Source: Rhizobium sp. CC-YZS058
GTDB lineage: Bacteria; Pseudomonadota; Alphaproteobacteria; Rhizobiales; Rhizobiaceae
Assembly: GCF_034720595.1 (NCBI RefSeq)
Contig: NZ_JAYESJ010000001.1
Location: 2,444,001 to 2,508,000, forward strand
DNA: 64,000 bases
Direction: 5' to 3'
The notes under the pieces were generated by a model. That model worked only from the letters and a program-made list of their open reading frames with translations, had not been told where the DNA came from and made no database searches. The position numbers and the translations under genes are program-made. Below are positions 27,549 through 35,104 of this stretch, piece after piece; the first letter of the stretch is position 1; each line of letters begins with the position of its first letter.

Positions 27549-29309
27549 ATGACGACGATCAAGATCAGCAGCATGGCATCCACCGAGGCGTTCATCGCGT
27601 CCATCGGCGTCAACGGCCACGTCGAACAAGCTGGGTCTGCCTATGCCAATCCAAACAGCACTGTCTCCGCGATGAATTATCTCGGTGTCAGCTACCTGCG
27701 CAACCATTACGCCGAGACCAGTCTTGGGTTGAACAATATCAATGCTTTGGCAAATGCGGGCATCAAGTTCGATTTCGTTCCGATTCCTCACTGGATCGAA
27801 AAGACCGTGGATGTCGCAGCGTTCATCAAGGGCCTCGAAAAATTCGAGAAAGCGCACCCAGGCTCGATCGCCGCGATCGAAGGACCGAACGAGGTCAATA
27901 TCTACGCCGTGAATGTCAAGGGCGTGAAAACCATTGCCTCGGGCGCCGAGGTCCAGAAGCAGCTCTATGCTGCGATCAACAAGTCGTCTCTCTTGAAAGA
28001 CAAGGACATCTACAACGTCAGCCTCGGTTCGACCGATGCCAATCAATACAAGCAGTTGGGCAATCTCTCCGGTCACACCGACTTCGCCAACGCACATGCT
28101 TACGTGATGTCGACGACTACGATCTCGGCAGGGCTCGACTATCTCATCGGCTTTGCCAAAATCTCCGCGCCGAACAAGCCCGTGGTCATTACCGAGGCTG
28201 GATATACGACCCTCGACAATTACTGGTACAACGGTGTTTCCCACATCGTTCAGGCAAAATACACCTTGAACACGCTCGCCTCGGCCTTCGACAAGGGCGT
28301 TAGCAAGACCTATCTCTACGAGCTCTTCGATTTTCGGCCGGACCTCACTCCGGGCAGCGCGAACAGCCATTTCGGGTTGTTCAATGCCGATGGCACCCCC
28401 AAGCTCGCCGCGACCGCCATCCACAACATGACGACGATCCTCGCCAATGACAGCTCGCTAAAGGCTCCGGTGACGAATGCCTCGTTCACCTACTCGCTGA
28501 AGGGGATGCCGCTTAAAGGTCAGGACATGGTTCTGTCGAAAGGGAACGGGTCGGTCGATCTCATCGTCTGGTCGGAACCGACTCTCTGGAACCAGAACAC
28601 CAAGACAGGCGTGCTTGCTCCCACGACGACGGTCACTGTTACCTTCGGATCGGTCGAGAGCATCGTGTCCGTCTATGATCCGCTGCTCGGCAAGAACGCG
28701 ATCAAGACTTATTTCGGTGTGCGCGAGATCAAGGTCGATATATCCGACCATCCCCTGATCATTGAAACGACCGGCAAAAGCGCTGTCCCTGATAAGGCTG
28801 CCAGCGTCGGCGGGCATCTGGTGGGCGGCACGAGCGCTGATGTCATTCGCGGCCAGTCGTCTAAGGACGTCATCGTTGGCAATGACGGCTCGGACAAGCT
28901 CTACGGTGGGAACGGGAACGATATGATCTACGGCAACGCCGGGAAGGACCTTCTGCACGGCGGCATGGGCGCGGATAAGCTCTTCGGGGGTGCAGACGCC
29001 GATACCTTCCTCTTCAAGAACATCAAGGAAAGCACCGTCGCAGCCAGCGGTCGCGATACGATCTACGACTTCGAAAAGGGCGACCATATCGACCTGCGTG
29101 CGATCGATGCGAACTCGAAGGCTTCTGGCGATCAGGCCTTTGCTTTCATCGGGGACAAGGACTTCTCGGGCAAGCACGGGCAGCTGCGGTACGAAGCGGA
29201 CTCTTCGGGCGTCCAGGTCTACGGCGACGTCAATGGCGACGGAAAGGCCGATTTTGCCATCTATCTCAAGGATGTCGCCAAACTGGTCAGCGGGGATTTC
29301 TACCTCTGA
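27549..29309 (+). CDS. Glycoside hydrolase (clan GH-A type) with C-terminal RTX calcium-binding repeats
   Basis: A 586-residue predicted secreted glycosidase. The N-terminal barrel has the acid/base Glu115 (IEGPNE) and nucleophile Glu216 (VITEAGY) of GH39/GH5-like clan A enzymes. Residues about 420-490 hold RTX nonapeptides (GNDGSDKLYGGNGNDMIYG, GGMGADKLFGG), followed by a serralysin-type C-terminal region. There is no N-terminal signal peptide, so type I secretion through the C-terminus is expected, but no type I exporter is in the window. It is paralogous to 29926-31242. It probably trims the polysaccharide made here, as locus-encoded glycanases do. Confidence 0.85.
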   Translation: MTTIKISSMASTEAFIASIGVNGHVEQAGSAYANPNSTVSAMNYLGVSYLRNHYAETSLGLNNINALANAGIKFDFVPIPHWIEKTVDVAAFIKGLEKFEKAHPGSIAAIEGPNEVNIYAVNVKGVKTIASGAEVQKQLYAAINKSSLLKDKDIYNVSLGSTDANQYKQLGNLSGHTDFANAHAYVMSTTTISAGLDYLIGFAKISAPNKPVVITEAGYTTLDNYWYNGVSHIVQAKYTLNTLASAFDKGVSKTYLYELFDFRPDLTPGSANSHFGLFNADGTPKLAATAIHNMTTILANDSSLKAPVTNASFTYSLKGMPLKGQDMVLSKGNGSVDLIVWSEPTLWNQNTKTGVLAPTTTVTVTFGSVESIVSVYDPLLGKNAIKTYFGVREIKVDISDHPLIIETTGKSAVPDKAASVGGHLVGGTSADVIRGQSSKDVIVGNDGSDKLYGGNGNDMIYGNAGKDLLHGGMGADKLFGGADADTFLFKNIKESTVAASGRDTIYDFEKGDHIDLRAIDANSKASGDQAFAFIGDKDFSGKHGQLRYEADSSGVQVYGDVNGDGKADFAIYLKDVAKLVSGDFYL

Positions 29310-29427
29310 CGATGACGGATCCGGAGGCGGTGCATCAACGTGTCGTGGTGCCGTCATAGCGCGGCCCGCGACGGGCCGGAGGTGTTCGGCGAGCAGTCCC
29401 ATCGGCCTGCCGCGAAGCCGCCTCCCA

Positions 29428-29820
29428 TCAAGGTGACCCAGGCGACAGGTGACCCAGGCGACACAGGCCGCCACCGACGTGGCTGCCGCGTTCTATCGCA
29501 AAGCCTATTCCACCCTCCGACAATCGGTGCCCAGCTCGATTTGCCCCGATGATTTCGATGAGGCTTTCACCTCGTCGCCGACCGTCTGCCAGCGTCCGCC
29601 CCTCCATGACGAGCGCATGCCGGGCGACGCGTGAGGCGAGGAGTTCGGCCACCAGGACCGCGACTTTTCCCGTCCCTCTGCCTGACCGAGAACGATCTCC
29701 GCGTTCGGAGGGTTTACATGAGCCATCCCGGATGCTCTATGTCGTCGGCGATGTCGCGAAAATCGAGCCATGGCAGAGATGCGCGATGACCGAGTTCTGG
29801 GTGCGGCGTCAGGCGGCAAT
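29428..29820 (-). pseudogene. Possible decayed BY-kinase/P-loop fragment
   Basis: The 616-base gap between the two glycosidase genes has no intact gene. On the minus strand, two frames together give AEIVLGQAEG and, after a shift of one base, GTGKVAVLVAELLASRVA followed by HALVMEGRTL. This resembles the Walker-A region of the Wzc kinases (GEGKST...LAELLAS...LLIDADLR), but the GKST is altered and the frame is broken. A 16-bp tandem repeat at 29432-29463 lies at its end. I suggest a frameshifted remnant of a chain-length kinase; the evidence is short and could be chance. Confidence 0.3.
29432..29463. repeat. 16-bp tandem duplication
   Basis: GGTGACCCAGGCGACA occurs twice head to tail at 29432-29447 and 29448-29463, in the non-coding gap between the two glycosidase genes. 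It looks like a replication-slippage duplication. Confidence 0.8.
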
Positions 29821-29925
29821 TGGCCGCGTTCGACGGTCGCGCGACGAGATCGTTAGGATCGACAAGGCCGCTGCCCGAGCCTGGAATCGCGGCACGACAC
29901 TCCGTAGTCCGAAGGAGACTGTTCC

Positions 29926-31242
29926 ATTTCCGGTTTCAGTAGACGTCAACTCCTGACAACTGTGCCCGCTGCGATTGCAGCGACCACTCTGGCGCTTCGG
30001 CCAGTGGCGACACAGGCTCAGGAGGTTCGGTTAAGTGCTTCGGCCTTCGTCGATAGCGTCGGCATTTGCACGCATCTGTCGCAGGAGCAGACCCCGGGCG
30101 CTCGCAGCTTCGATCGCGTCTTCGAGCTGATGAAGGAGTTGGGTATCCGCCGTCTCCGGGACGAGGCGGGCTTGAGCGTGCGTTCGAGCCGAAATGCTCC
30201 CACTTTCAAGCGAATCCGCCAATGTGTGGCGTCAGGCTTTTCCTTCAGCCTGATCTGTTTCGATGCCAACAGCCCCTATTCCTATACGCCGCCGAGCATG
30301 CTGGAGGCGATCTATGACTGGTGCGACGGCGGCGTCGACATGTTTGAGGGCAGCAACGAACCGAATCTTGCTACGGCATCGTGGCGCCAGCCGCTCATTT
30401 CAAAAGAGCACCAGATGATGCTGTTCGAGCGGATCAAGGGGAGCGAGCGACTGCGACATATCCCTCTGGCTGGAGCAAGCTACGTCCAGGGCAATATCGG
30501 ACTGGCTTTGGAGCAGTCCGCCTATTGCGACTACGCCAATATTCACCCCTATGCGGGGATGGAACATCCCGAGACAAAGCGGAACGGCAGCCTGGCCAGA
30601 GCCGTCGGCGCGTCTCGTCGAATCTTTCGAGACAAGCCGGCCGTCGTGACGGAAATCGGCTATCATATCGCCACGAGCACGACGGGAAGCTTCTTCCCTG
30701 TCTCGCAGGACATCAAAACGCGATATCTGCCGCGCACTTTGCTGTGGTCTTTCAAATCGGGAATCGTGCGAACCTACCTTTACGAGTTCGTGTCGAGCTT
30801 CCCCTCCGATCCGGCGAATCCGGAAGCGTCCTTCGGGCTCATCACCAACGAGCTGGAGGTGACGCCTGCGTTCAGGGCAACCAAGGCTCTGCTCGACCTC
30901 TGCCGCGGCAGCGCATCGACATCCGGGTCGCGGCAGCCTTATGAAGGGGCCGTCGATTTCCTCGATCCGGACAGCGACCGCCAGAGCCTCAGGCTGGAGC
31001 GCGCCGATGGCACGACCTTGGTTCCGGTCTGGCTGGGAATACCGGCGTGGCGTTGGCCCGGTGGCGTGGAACGCCCGCCGGAAGACCGCACGCTTCGTTT
31101 CCGCCTCGCGGACGCGGACCGCCCGGTCTCAGTTCACAGGTTTCGAGACAATGGAACTGTCGAGGTCACAAAAATCTCGGCAGCCACCGGACACTATACA
31201 GCCGTCGTCAGCGATCAGATGAGCGTCATCGAGATCGGATGA
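29926..31242 (+). CDS. Tat-exported glycoside hydrolase, likely AUU start
   Basis: Translated from 29926 the protein begins (M)SGFSRRQLLTTVPAAIAATT, a textbook twin-arginine signal ending near ATQAQE. Within the open frame (last upstream stop at 29905-29907) the only codons before GTG 29962 that could start it are ATT 29926 and CTG 29953. AAGGAG at 29912-29917 has ideal spacing for the ATT. The GTG start would delete the twin Arg. The 438-residue product is a paralogue of the RTX enzyme upstream: acid/base Glu145 (FEGSNEPN), nucleophile Glu243 (VVTEIGY), shared RTYLYEF block. A periplasmic role on polysaccharide is inferred. Confidence 0.75.
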   Translation: MSGFSRRQLLTTVPAAIAATTLALRPVATQAQEVRLSASAFVDSVGICTHLSQEQTPGARSFDRVFELMKELGIRRLRDEAGLSVRSSRNAPTFKRIRQCVASGFSFSLICFDANSPYSYTPPSMLEAIYDWCDGGVDMFEGSNEPNLATASWRQPLISKEHQMMLFERIKGSERLRHIPLAGASYVQGNIGLALEQSAYCDYANIHPYAGMEHPETKRNGSLARAVGASRRIFRDKPAVVTEIGYHIATSTTGSFFPVSQDIKTRYLPRTLLWSFKSGIVRTYLYEFVSSFPSDPANPEASFGLITNELEVTPAFRATKALLDLCRGSASTSGSRQPYEGAVDFLDPDSDRQSLRLERADGTTLVPVWLGIPAWRWPGGVERPPEDRTLRFRLADADRPVSVHRFRDNGTVEVTKISAATGHYTAVVSDQMSVIEIG

Positions 31243-31314
31243 CGCGTCTCGTCATGGCAGGCTCGCCGGCTGCGCTGCGACGGGTTCTTTCCACCTAGAC
31301 ATGCGGGATTTCCG

Positions 31315-32433
31315 ATGACCGTTACATCTCAAGTCCAGCCGCCGTCGCGCGCTTCGAGACTCGAAAGCATCCAACTTCTTCGTGCCATCGCTGCAACGAT
31401 GGTTGTCATTCTACACGCCTCGATCGTCGTCTATCCGGAGGGCGGACTGCCCTTCATTCCGCGCTTCGGCGTGGGGGTCGACCTCTTCTTCGTCATCTCC
31501 GGCTTCGTCATCGTCTATTCGGCGCGGTCCCTGTTCGAGAAGCCCGGCGGCTGGCGGCGATTCCTCCTGCTTCGCATCATTCGCGTCGTCCCGCTCTACT
31601 GGATGGCATTGACGCTGCGCCTCGCCATGCTGGCAGCCGGTGCGCTTGCGGGGGTCAAGGCGTTTCCCGACGCCGTGGACATCCTGACCTCATATTTCTT
31701 CATTCCGCACGACAGCATGGGATACGGAGACGCCTACCCCTTCCCTATCCTCGACCTCGGCTGGTCGCTCAATTTCGAGATGTTCTTCTACCTCGTCTTC
31801 GCGTTCTTTCTAGCCCTGCCCATGCGGCGCGCGGTCTTCGCCTGCGGCCTTGTCATGGCGCTCGGAGTCGGCCTGGCGTTCGTCTTCCCTTTGCCCCTTC
31901 CCTTCGGGTTCTGGCTCCAGCCGATCATCCTCGAATTCGTTTCCGGGATGGCGCTTGCTCTGATTTACATGAGCGGCGTGCGGATCTCTCCTTGGGTCAG
32001 CGTTCTGCTTGTTGCCGCGGCCCTGTACATCTGGTTCGGTAACACCTTCAGCCAGTATGCTTCAGGCGAGGGACCGGGGTACTACGCCTTCCCAAGGTTC
32101 ATCGTCCTAGGAGGGGGCGCGATATGCCTCATGGCCGCAGCAACGCTCACCCGCGACCTCGACCTTCCCAAGCCGCTTCTGTCTCTCTCAACCCTTGGCG
32201 ACTCCTCTTACGCCTTGTACTTGCTGCATCCTTTCGTTCTGCTCGCCTTCAAGGCCATTCATGAGTACTTGCCGACGATTCCGACCTTGCAGCCGCTGAT
32301 CCTTGCTGCGATGGTGCTGGCAACGATCAGCTGTGCCCACGCATTTCACGTCCTCATCGAACGTCGTATCAACGCTAAGCTACGTGGTCTCACGGCTGTG
32401 CGCCAACCGTCCGCGGCGATGAAACAGTCCTAG
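31315..32433 (+). CDS. Membrane acyltransferase 3 family (ExoZ/OafA-like), copy 1
   Basis: A 372-residue protein with about ten transmembrane helices that is expected to add acetyl or another acyl group to the polysaccharide. The family start is clear: SIQLLRAIAATMVVILHAS with the catalytic-type His, then GVDLFFVISGFVIVYS. RIIRVVPLYWMAL and the C-terminal GDSSYALYLLHPF are also typical; LGWSLNFEMFFY resembles ExoZ. It follows the Tat glycosidase by 72 bases on the same strand, and ends a plus-strand group (two glycosidases and this gene). Confidence 0.9.
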   Translation: MTVTSQVQPPSRASRLESIQLLRAIAATMVVILHASIVVYPEGGLPFIPRFGVGVDLFFVISGFVIVYSARSLFEKPGGWRRFLLLRIIRVVPLYWMALTLRLAMLAAGALAGVKAFPDAVDILTSYFFIPHDSMGYGDAYPFPILDLGWSLNFEMFFYLVFAFFLALPMRRAVFACGLVMALGVGLAFVFPLPLPFGFWLQPIILEFVSGMALALIYMSGVRISPWVSVLLVAAALYIWFGNTFSQYASGEGPGYYAFPRFIVLGGGAICLMAAATLTRDLDLPKPLLSLSTLGDSSYALYLLHPFVLLAFKAIHEYLPTIPTLQPLILAAMVLATISCAHAFHVLIERRINAKLRGLTAVRQPSAAMKQS

Positions 32434-32901
32434 GGCAAACCCCCGCGCTGTCGCGACAGACCTGCTGGCAGCGCATCCAAGTCAACACACCCGCCCTGAC
32501 CGAATCCTTGTCCGCTGCCGAGAACACGATGGTACGTCGAGGCTGGCCCCATGTTGGCCGCGTTGTGACGCAGGCATCGTCGATTCTGCACAACCGAGCG
32601 GGACACAAAACGCTGTAACCCTCTGTGCGGCCCCTGCGTCATTGATCGGCAACCGTCACGAAGCATAGACGCAGTAAGCCTTGCCGGTCACGATCACCGA
32701 GCTCGAGGTTCGACAAATTCGGCGAGATTTGGCTCCGTTCGTAATCCTACCACGGGCCGCATCCGATAGCATTCGCTGCGCTGCAAGGGCCGCGATCCAA
32801 GGCTCTCCTCTGCTTCGGATGACAGCATCTCGGGACCTGACAAATCGACCCACGACCCTGCCTAAACGGGCTTTAAATGAGCAGGCACTTAGCCTATGCC
32901 G

Positions 32902-32924
32902 AAATTTAAGAGTTTACTAAATTT
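32902..32924. promoter_or_regulatory. AT-rich inverted repeat, possible operator
   Basis: AAATTTA (32902-32908) and TAAATTT (32918-32924) form a perfect seven-bp inverted repeat with a nine-base spacer, about 170 bases before the sorting-signal protein gene. AT-rich dyads of this kind are bound by Ros/MucR-type regulators in rhizobia, but the binder here is unknown. Confidence 0.4.
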
Positions 32925-32975
32925 CTAGCGAATGTTAGTGATACGCTTGGAATTTTTTCCGCACCCGCGAAAGAG

Positions 32976-33062
32976 CGGTTGTTTCAGAGTCAAAATTCTG
33001 TTACTGCTCGCTTAATTGGTGTATCTTTCTGAGGAGAGAGTGCGCCGAGACGGTTGTTTCAG
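32976..33062 (+). repeat. Direct repeat CGGTTGTTTCAG, two copies 75 bp apart
   Basis: CGGTTGTTTCAG is found at 32976-32987 and again at 33051-33062, the second copy ending 28 bases before the ATG of the sorting-signal protein. Both copies are preceded by a GA-rich stretch (GAAAGAG, GCCGAGA). They may be activator half-sites or an RNA-level element in the 5' leader. Confidence 0.5.
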
Positions 33063-33090
33063 TATTTATTGCAGACAAGAGGAACAGGAA

Positions 33091-33378
33091 ATGTCTCTTC
33101 CCACCTTCCAGGCATTCTATCAGTCCGTTAAGGCTGGCTTCGCCTCCTTCGGCACCACCGTTACCGGCTTCACCTTCATCGGTGGCGGCACGTCTGTTGC
33201 CGTCATGTACAATGTCGGCGCCGGCCCGGTTCAGTCGTCGACCTTCTACCAGAACGTCAACTATGTCGGCGTTCCCGGTCCGGAACTTGCTGCCGGTCTA
33301 CCGATTCTTGCCGCTGCCATTGCCTACGGTTCTTACCGTGCAATCCGCAACGCGCGCTCAGCCAACAACGCTGCTTGA
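33091..33378 (+). CDS. Small exosortase substrate with VPGPE C-terminal sorting signal
   Basis: A 95-residue protein starting at ATG 33091, with AAGAGGAACAGG just upstream; the longer frame from 33016 lacks this. The C-terminus has the tripartite layout of PEP-CTERM-like sorting signals: VPGPE at residues 61-65, a hydrophobic helix at 66-82 (LAAGLPILAAAIAYG...) and an Arg-rich end (R83, R86, R89). The N-terminal 60 residues are Gly/Thr/Phe-rich with a hydrophobic stretch at about 16-40 that could be the export signal. The exosortase gene follows after 12 bases. It is expected to be cut near the motif and released or attached at the surface; its function is unknown. Confidence 0.8.
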   Translation: MSLPTFQAFYQSVKAGFASFGTTVTGFTFIGGGTSVAVMYNVGAGPVQSSTFYQNVNYVGVPGPELAAGLPILAAAIAYGSYRAIRNARSANNAA

Positions 33379-33390
33379 CGATTGCCGGGC

Positions 33391-34227
33391 ATGAGTTTGC
33401 TCTTGCCTTGGTTGAAGTCGTGGAAACGGTCGGAAGCAATTTCGGCCGTTTTCTTTCTGTGCTTCATGAATGGCGTCGCCACCCGGGCGTCTGCCTACGT
33501 GCATGAATTCGGCCTTTCTCCGGCGTTCATGAGCCTTTTCGGGATTAGCGCGCTCGTCCTCATCGCTTTCTATCTGGCGCTGCGCAATGTGCTGGCGGCA
33601 ACCCCACAGCCTCTGACAAGATCCGATCTCATCATCTTCTCCGCTATTCTCGCGCTGAACCTGATCGCGACACCGATTATCAGCTGGCTTTCGCTTACGT
33701 TTGTTGCGGCTCGCGAATATCTGCGGAGCAATCAGGATCCGCTTCTCAAGCGCGGCGCTGCCCTGATGATCGGCGCCACGGTGCCGATGTTCTGGGGGCG
33801 GCTCGTCTTCAGCCTGGCGAGCAGTGTTATTCTGAAAGCCGATGCGACTTTGGTTTCGCTGGTGACCGGAACAGCCAGGACGGGAAATGTCGTTGCTTTG
33901 CCGAACGGCGGCGGCTTTCTGTGGATTGCAGACGCCTGCTCCTCGTTCGGGAACATTTCCTTGGCGATGTTGTGCTGGCTGATGTTCATGGAGTATCGGG
34001 GCAGGCGCGAGCGCACACCCGCAGATTATATCACCTGTTTCTACGCCTGCCTGAATGTCGTCGTGATCAACATCACACGGATCTCGATCATCGCCGTCCG
34101 GCCCGACCTTTACAATCTCGTTCATGGTCCGTGGGGTGCCATGGTCGCGGGCTACCTTACCACTTTCGTCGTCATCCTGATTTGCTCATCCGGTATCAAG
34201 CGTGAACAACACCAACTCGCTGTCTAA
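33391..34227 (+). CDS. Exosortase (membrane transpeptidase for the adjacent CTERM protein)
   Basis: A 278-residue protein with about seven or eight transmembrane helices. The family catalytic residues are in place: Cys183 in IADACSSFGNIS (compare AEACSG), Arg230 in NVVVINITRISII (the NxxR helix) and His245 in LVHGPWGAM. Together these mark exosortases/archaeosortases, which cleave C-terminal sorting signals in the cytoplasmic membrane. It lacks a fused EpsI or protease domain. The start ATG at 33391 lies 12 bases after its presumed substrate, and its end overlaps the next gene by 26 bases. The subclass cannot be named from memory. Confidence 0.85.
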   Translation: MSLLLPWLKSWKRSEAISAVFFLCFMNGVATRASAYVHEFGLSPAFMSLFGISALVLIAFYLALRNVLAATPQPLTRSDLIIFSAILALNLIATPIISWLSLTFVAAREYLRSNQDPLLKRGAALMIGATVPMFWGRLVFSLASSVILKADATLVSLVTGTARTGNVVALPNGGGFLWIADACSSFGNISLAMLCWLMFMEYRGRRERTPADYITCFYACLNVVVINITRISIIAVRPDLYNLVHGPWGAMVAGYLTTFVVILICSSGIKREQHQLAV

Positions 34228-34672
34228 GATTGCAGTGGTTCTGCTGATAACCTTCGGGCTCGTCGCGCTGCGATGGCGCCCTGTGGAGGCCAACATCCAC
34301 TCGACGGAAGAGATTCACTCGACGGTGAAGCCGTTTCTCGACAAAAACGGCTTCACAATCACCCAGCAGACACAGGACCAGGTGACGGCGTCGAGCGGAT
34401 CGTGTGATGTCATCATCAAGGAGGTTGCGCCGGAGGGGTGGAACGAGTCGCAGATGATGGTGATGGCGGCGGGTCGCAATCTTCTTTTTGTGACGCGCGG
34501 ACAAGTCTATCCGGGCCAACAACCCGTGTGGAGGACTTGGTCCTATCTCCAATACTATCGTGTGATGACGAAGATAGGAATGCCGGTGTCCAAGGCCTTC
34601 GTCTTCGGCGTATCACCTTCCACGGGGTGTAACGCCGTCAACATCGACTGGGCTCAACTGACACCCGCTTAA
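34202..34672 (+). CDS. Exosortase-linked accessory membrane protein
   Basis: A 156-residue protein whose GTG start at 34202 lies 26 bases inside the exosortase gene, implying translational coupling. An N-terminal anchor (about residues 8-24) is followed by a periplasmic domain with two Cys (SGSCDVII and STGCNAV) that may form a disulfide, and the segments VTRGQVYPGQ and WSYLQYYRVM. It occupies the place of EpsI-type partners in other exosortase operons, but it lacks the HSPxxCLPG motif of EpsI, so I do not assign it to that family. A hairpin at 34672-34698 directly follows its stop. Confidence 0.7.
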   Translation: MNNTNSLSKIAVVLLITFGLVALRWRPVEANIHSTEEIHSTVKPFLDKNGFTITQQTQDQVTASSGSCDVIIKEVAPEGWNESQMMVMAAGRNLLFVTRGQVYPGQQPVWRTWSYLQYYRVMTKIGMPVSKAFVFGVSPSTGCNAVNIDWAQLTPA

Positions 34673-34698
34673 AAGCGCCCCTCCCCCGCCGGCGCTTT
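34672..34698 (+). terminator. Hairpin ending the exosortase operon
   Basis: AAAGCGCC (34672-34679) pairs with GGCGCTTT (34691-34698) across an 11-base C-rich loop, starting within the TAA of the accessory gene. No T-run follows, so termination efficiency is uncertain. Confidence 0.5.
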
Positions 34699-35104
34699 GC
34701 CCTATCCTGATGCTTTTGTCGCTGGTGCGGATGAACCAGGCACGCACGATGCTTCAGCCGGACGGACAGCCTCGAAGCGTTCCTCGCGTCGATCCTTTCA
34801 TCCTGTTTGCCGATCGAACCGCGGAAAGACACCGTCTCGGGTGGCCGTCGCCGACGAACTGCAGCACGGAGGAATGGCCCTTGATCGGCTTTTCGGGCAC
34901 CTTCCCTAGGCGCGAAACCGCACATGCGCCTCGCACGGGGACGAGATGAGAACAATCGAGACAGGCGCGGGAATGCATCCATAGGCAACTAAACCGCCAT
35001 GGATCGCGGTTTAGTCGATCTGAGGTGCTGTCTGTTCTCTCGCTACGGCTTTGGTAGGCTACTCGTCTCTTTCCTGTTCAACACGCTCGTCGGTCAGAAA
35101 GACC
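34699..35104. other. Gap between convergent exosortase operon and pyruvyl transferase
   Basis: About 400 bases without a supported gene. Short frames on both strands lack ribosome sites and have shadow-like composition. No repeat or strong terminator was seen apart from the hairpin at 34672-34698. Confidence 0.45.

Larger units (their letters stand above)
32434..33090. other. Long control region upstream of the exosortase cassette
   Basis: No gene is supported in these 657 bases. The right third is unusually AT-rich for the window. It contains an inverted repeat (32902-32924) and two copies of a 12-base direct repeat (32976-32987, 33051-33062). It is the probable promoter and operator region of the three-gene exosortase unit, with a leader of unknown length. 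Confidence 0.55.

Noticed and set aside
27407..27613. Minus-strand 68-codon frame with a hydrophobic stretch, possible small membrane protein
   Set aside because: The hydrophobic part is antisense to the start of the RTX glycosidase, and no ribosome site precedes it.
33016..33090. N-terminal extension of the sorting-signal protein from a TTG at 33016
   Set aside because: It would cover the second direct-repeat copy; the ATG at 33091 has a far better ribosome site.
34202..34672. EpsI family assignment for the exosortase accessory protein
   Set aside because: The HSPxxCLPGxGW motif of EpsI is missing; only position and a membrane anchor are shared.
34638..34988. Minus-strand 116-codon frame after the exosortase operon
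   Set aside because: Arg-rich shadow-like composition, overlaps the accessory gene end and hairpin, and has no ribosome site.
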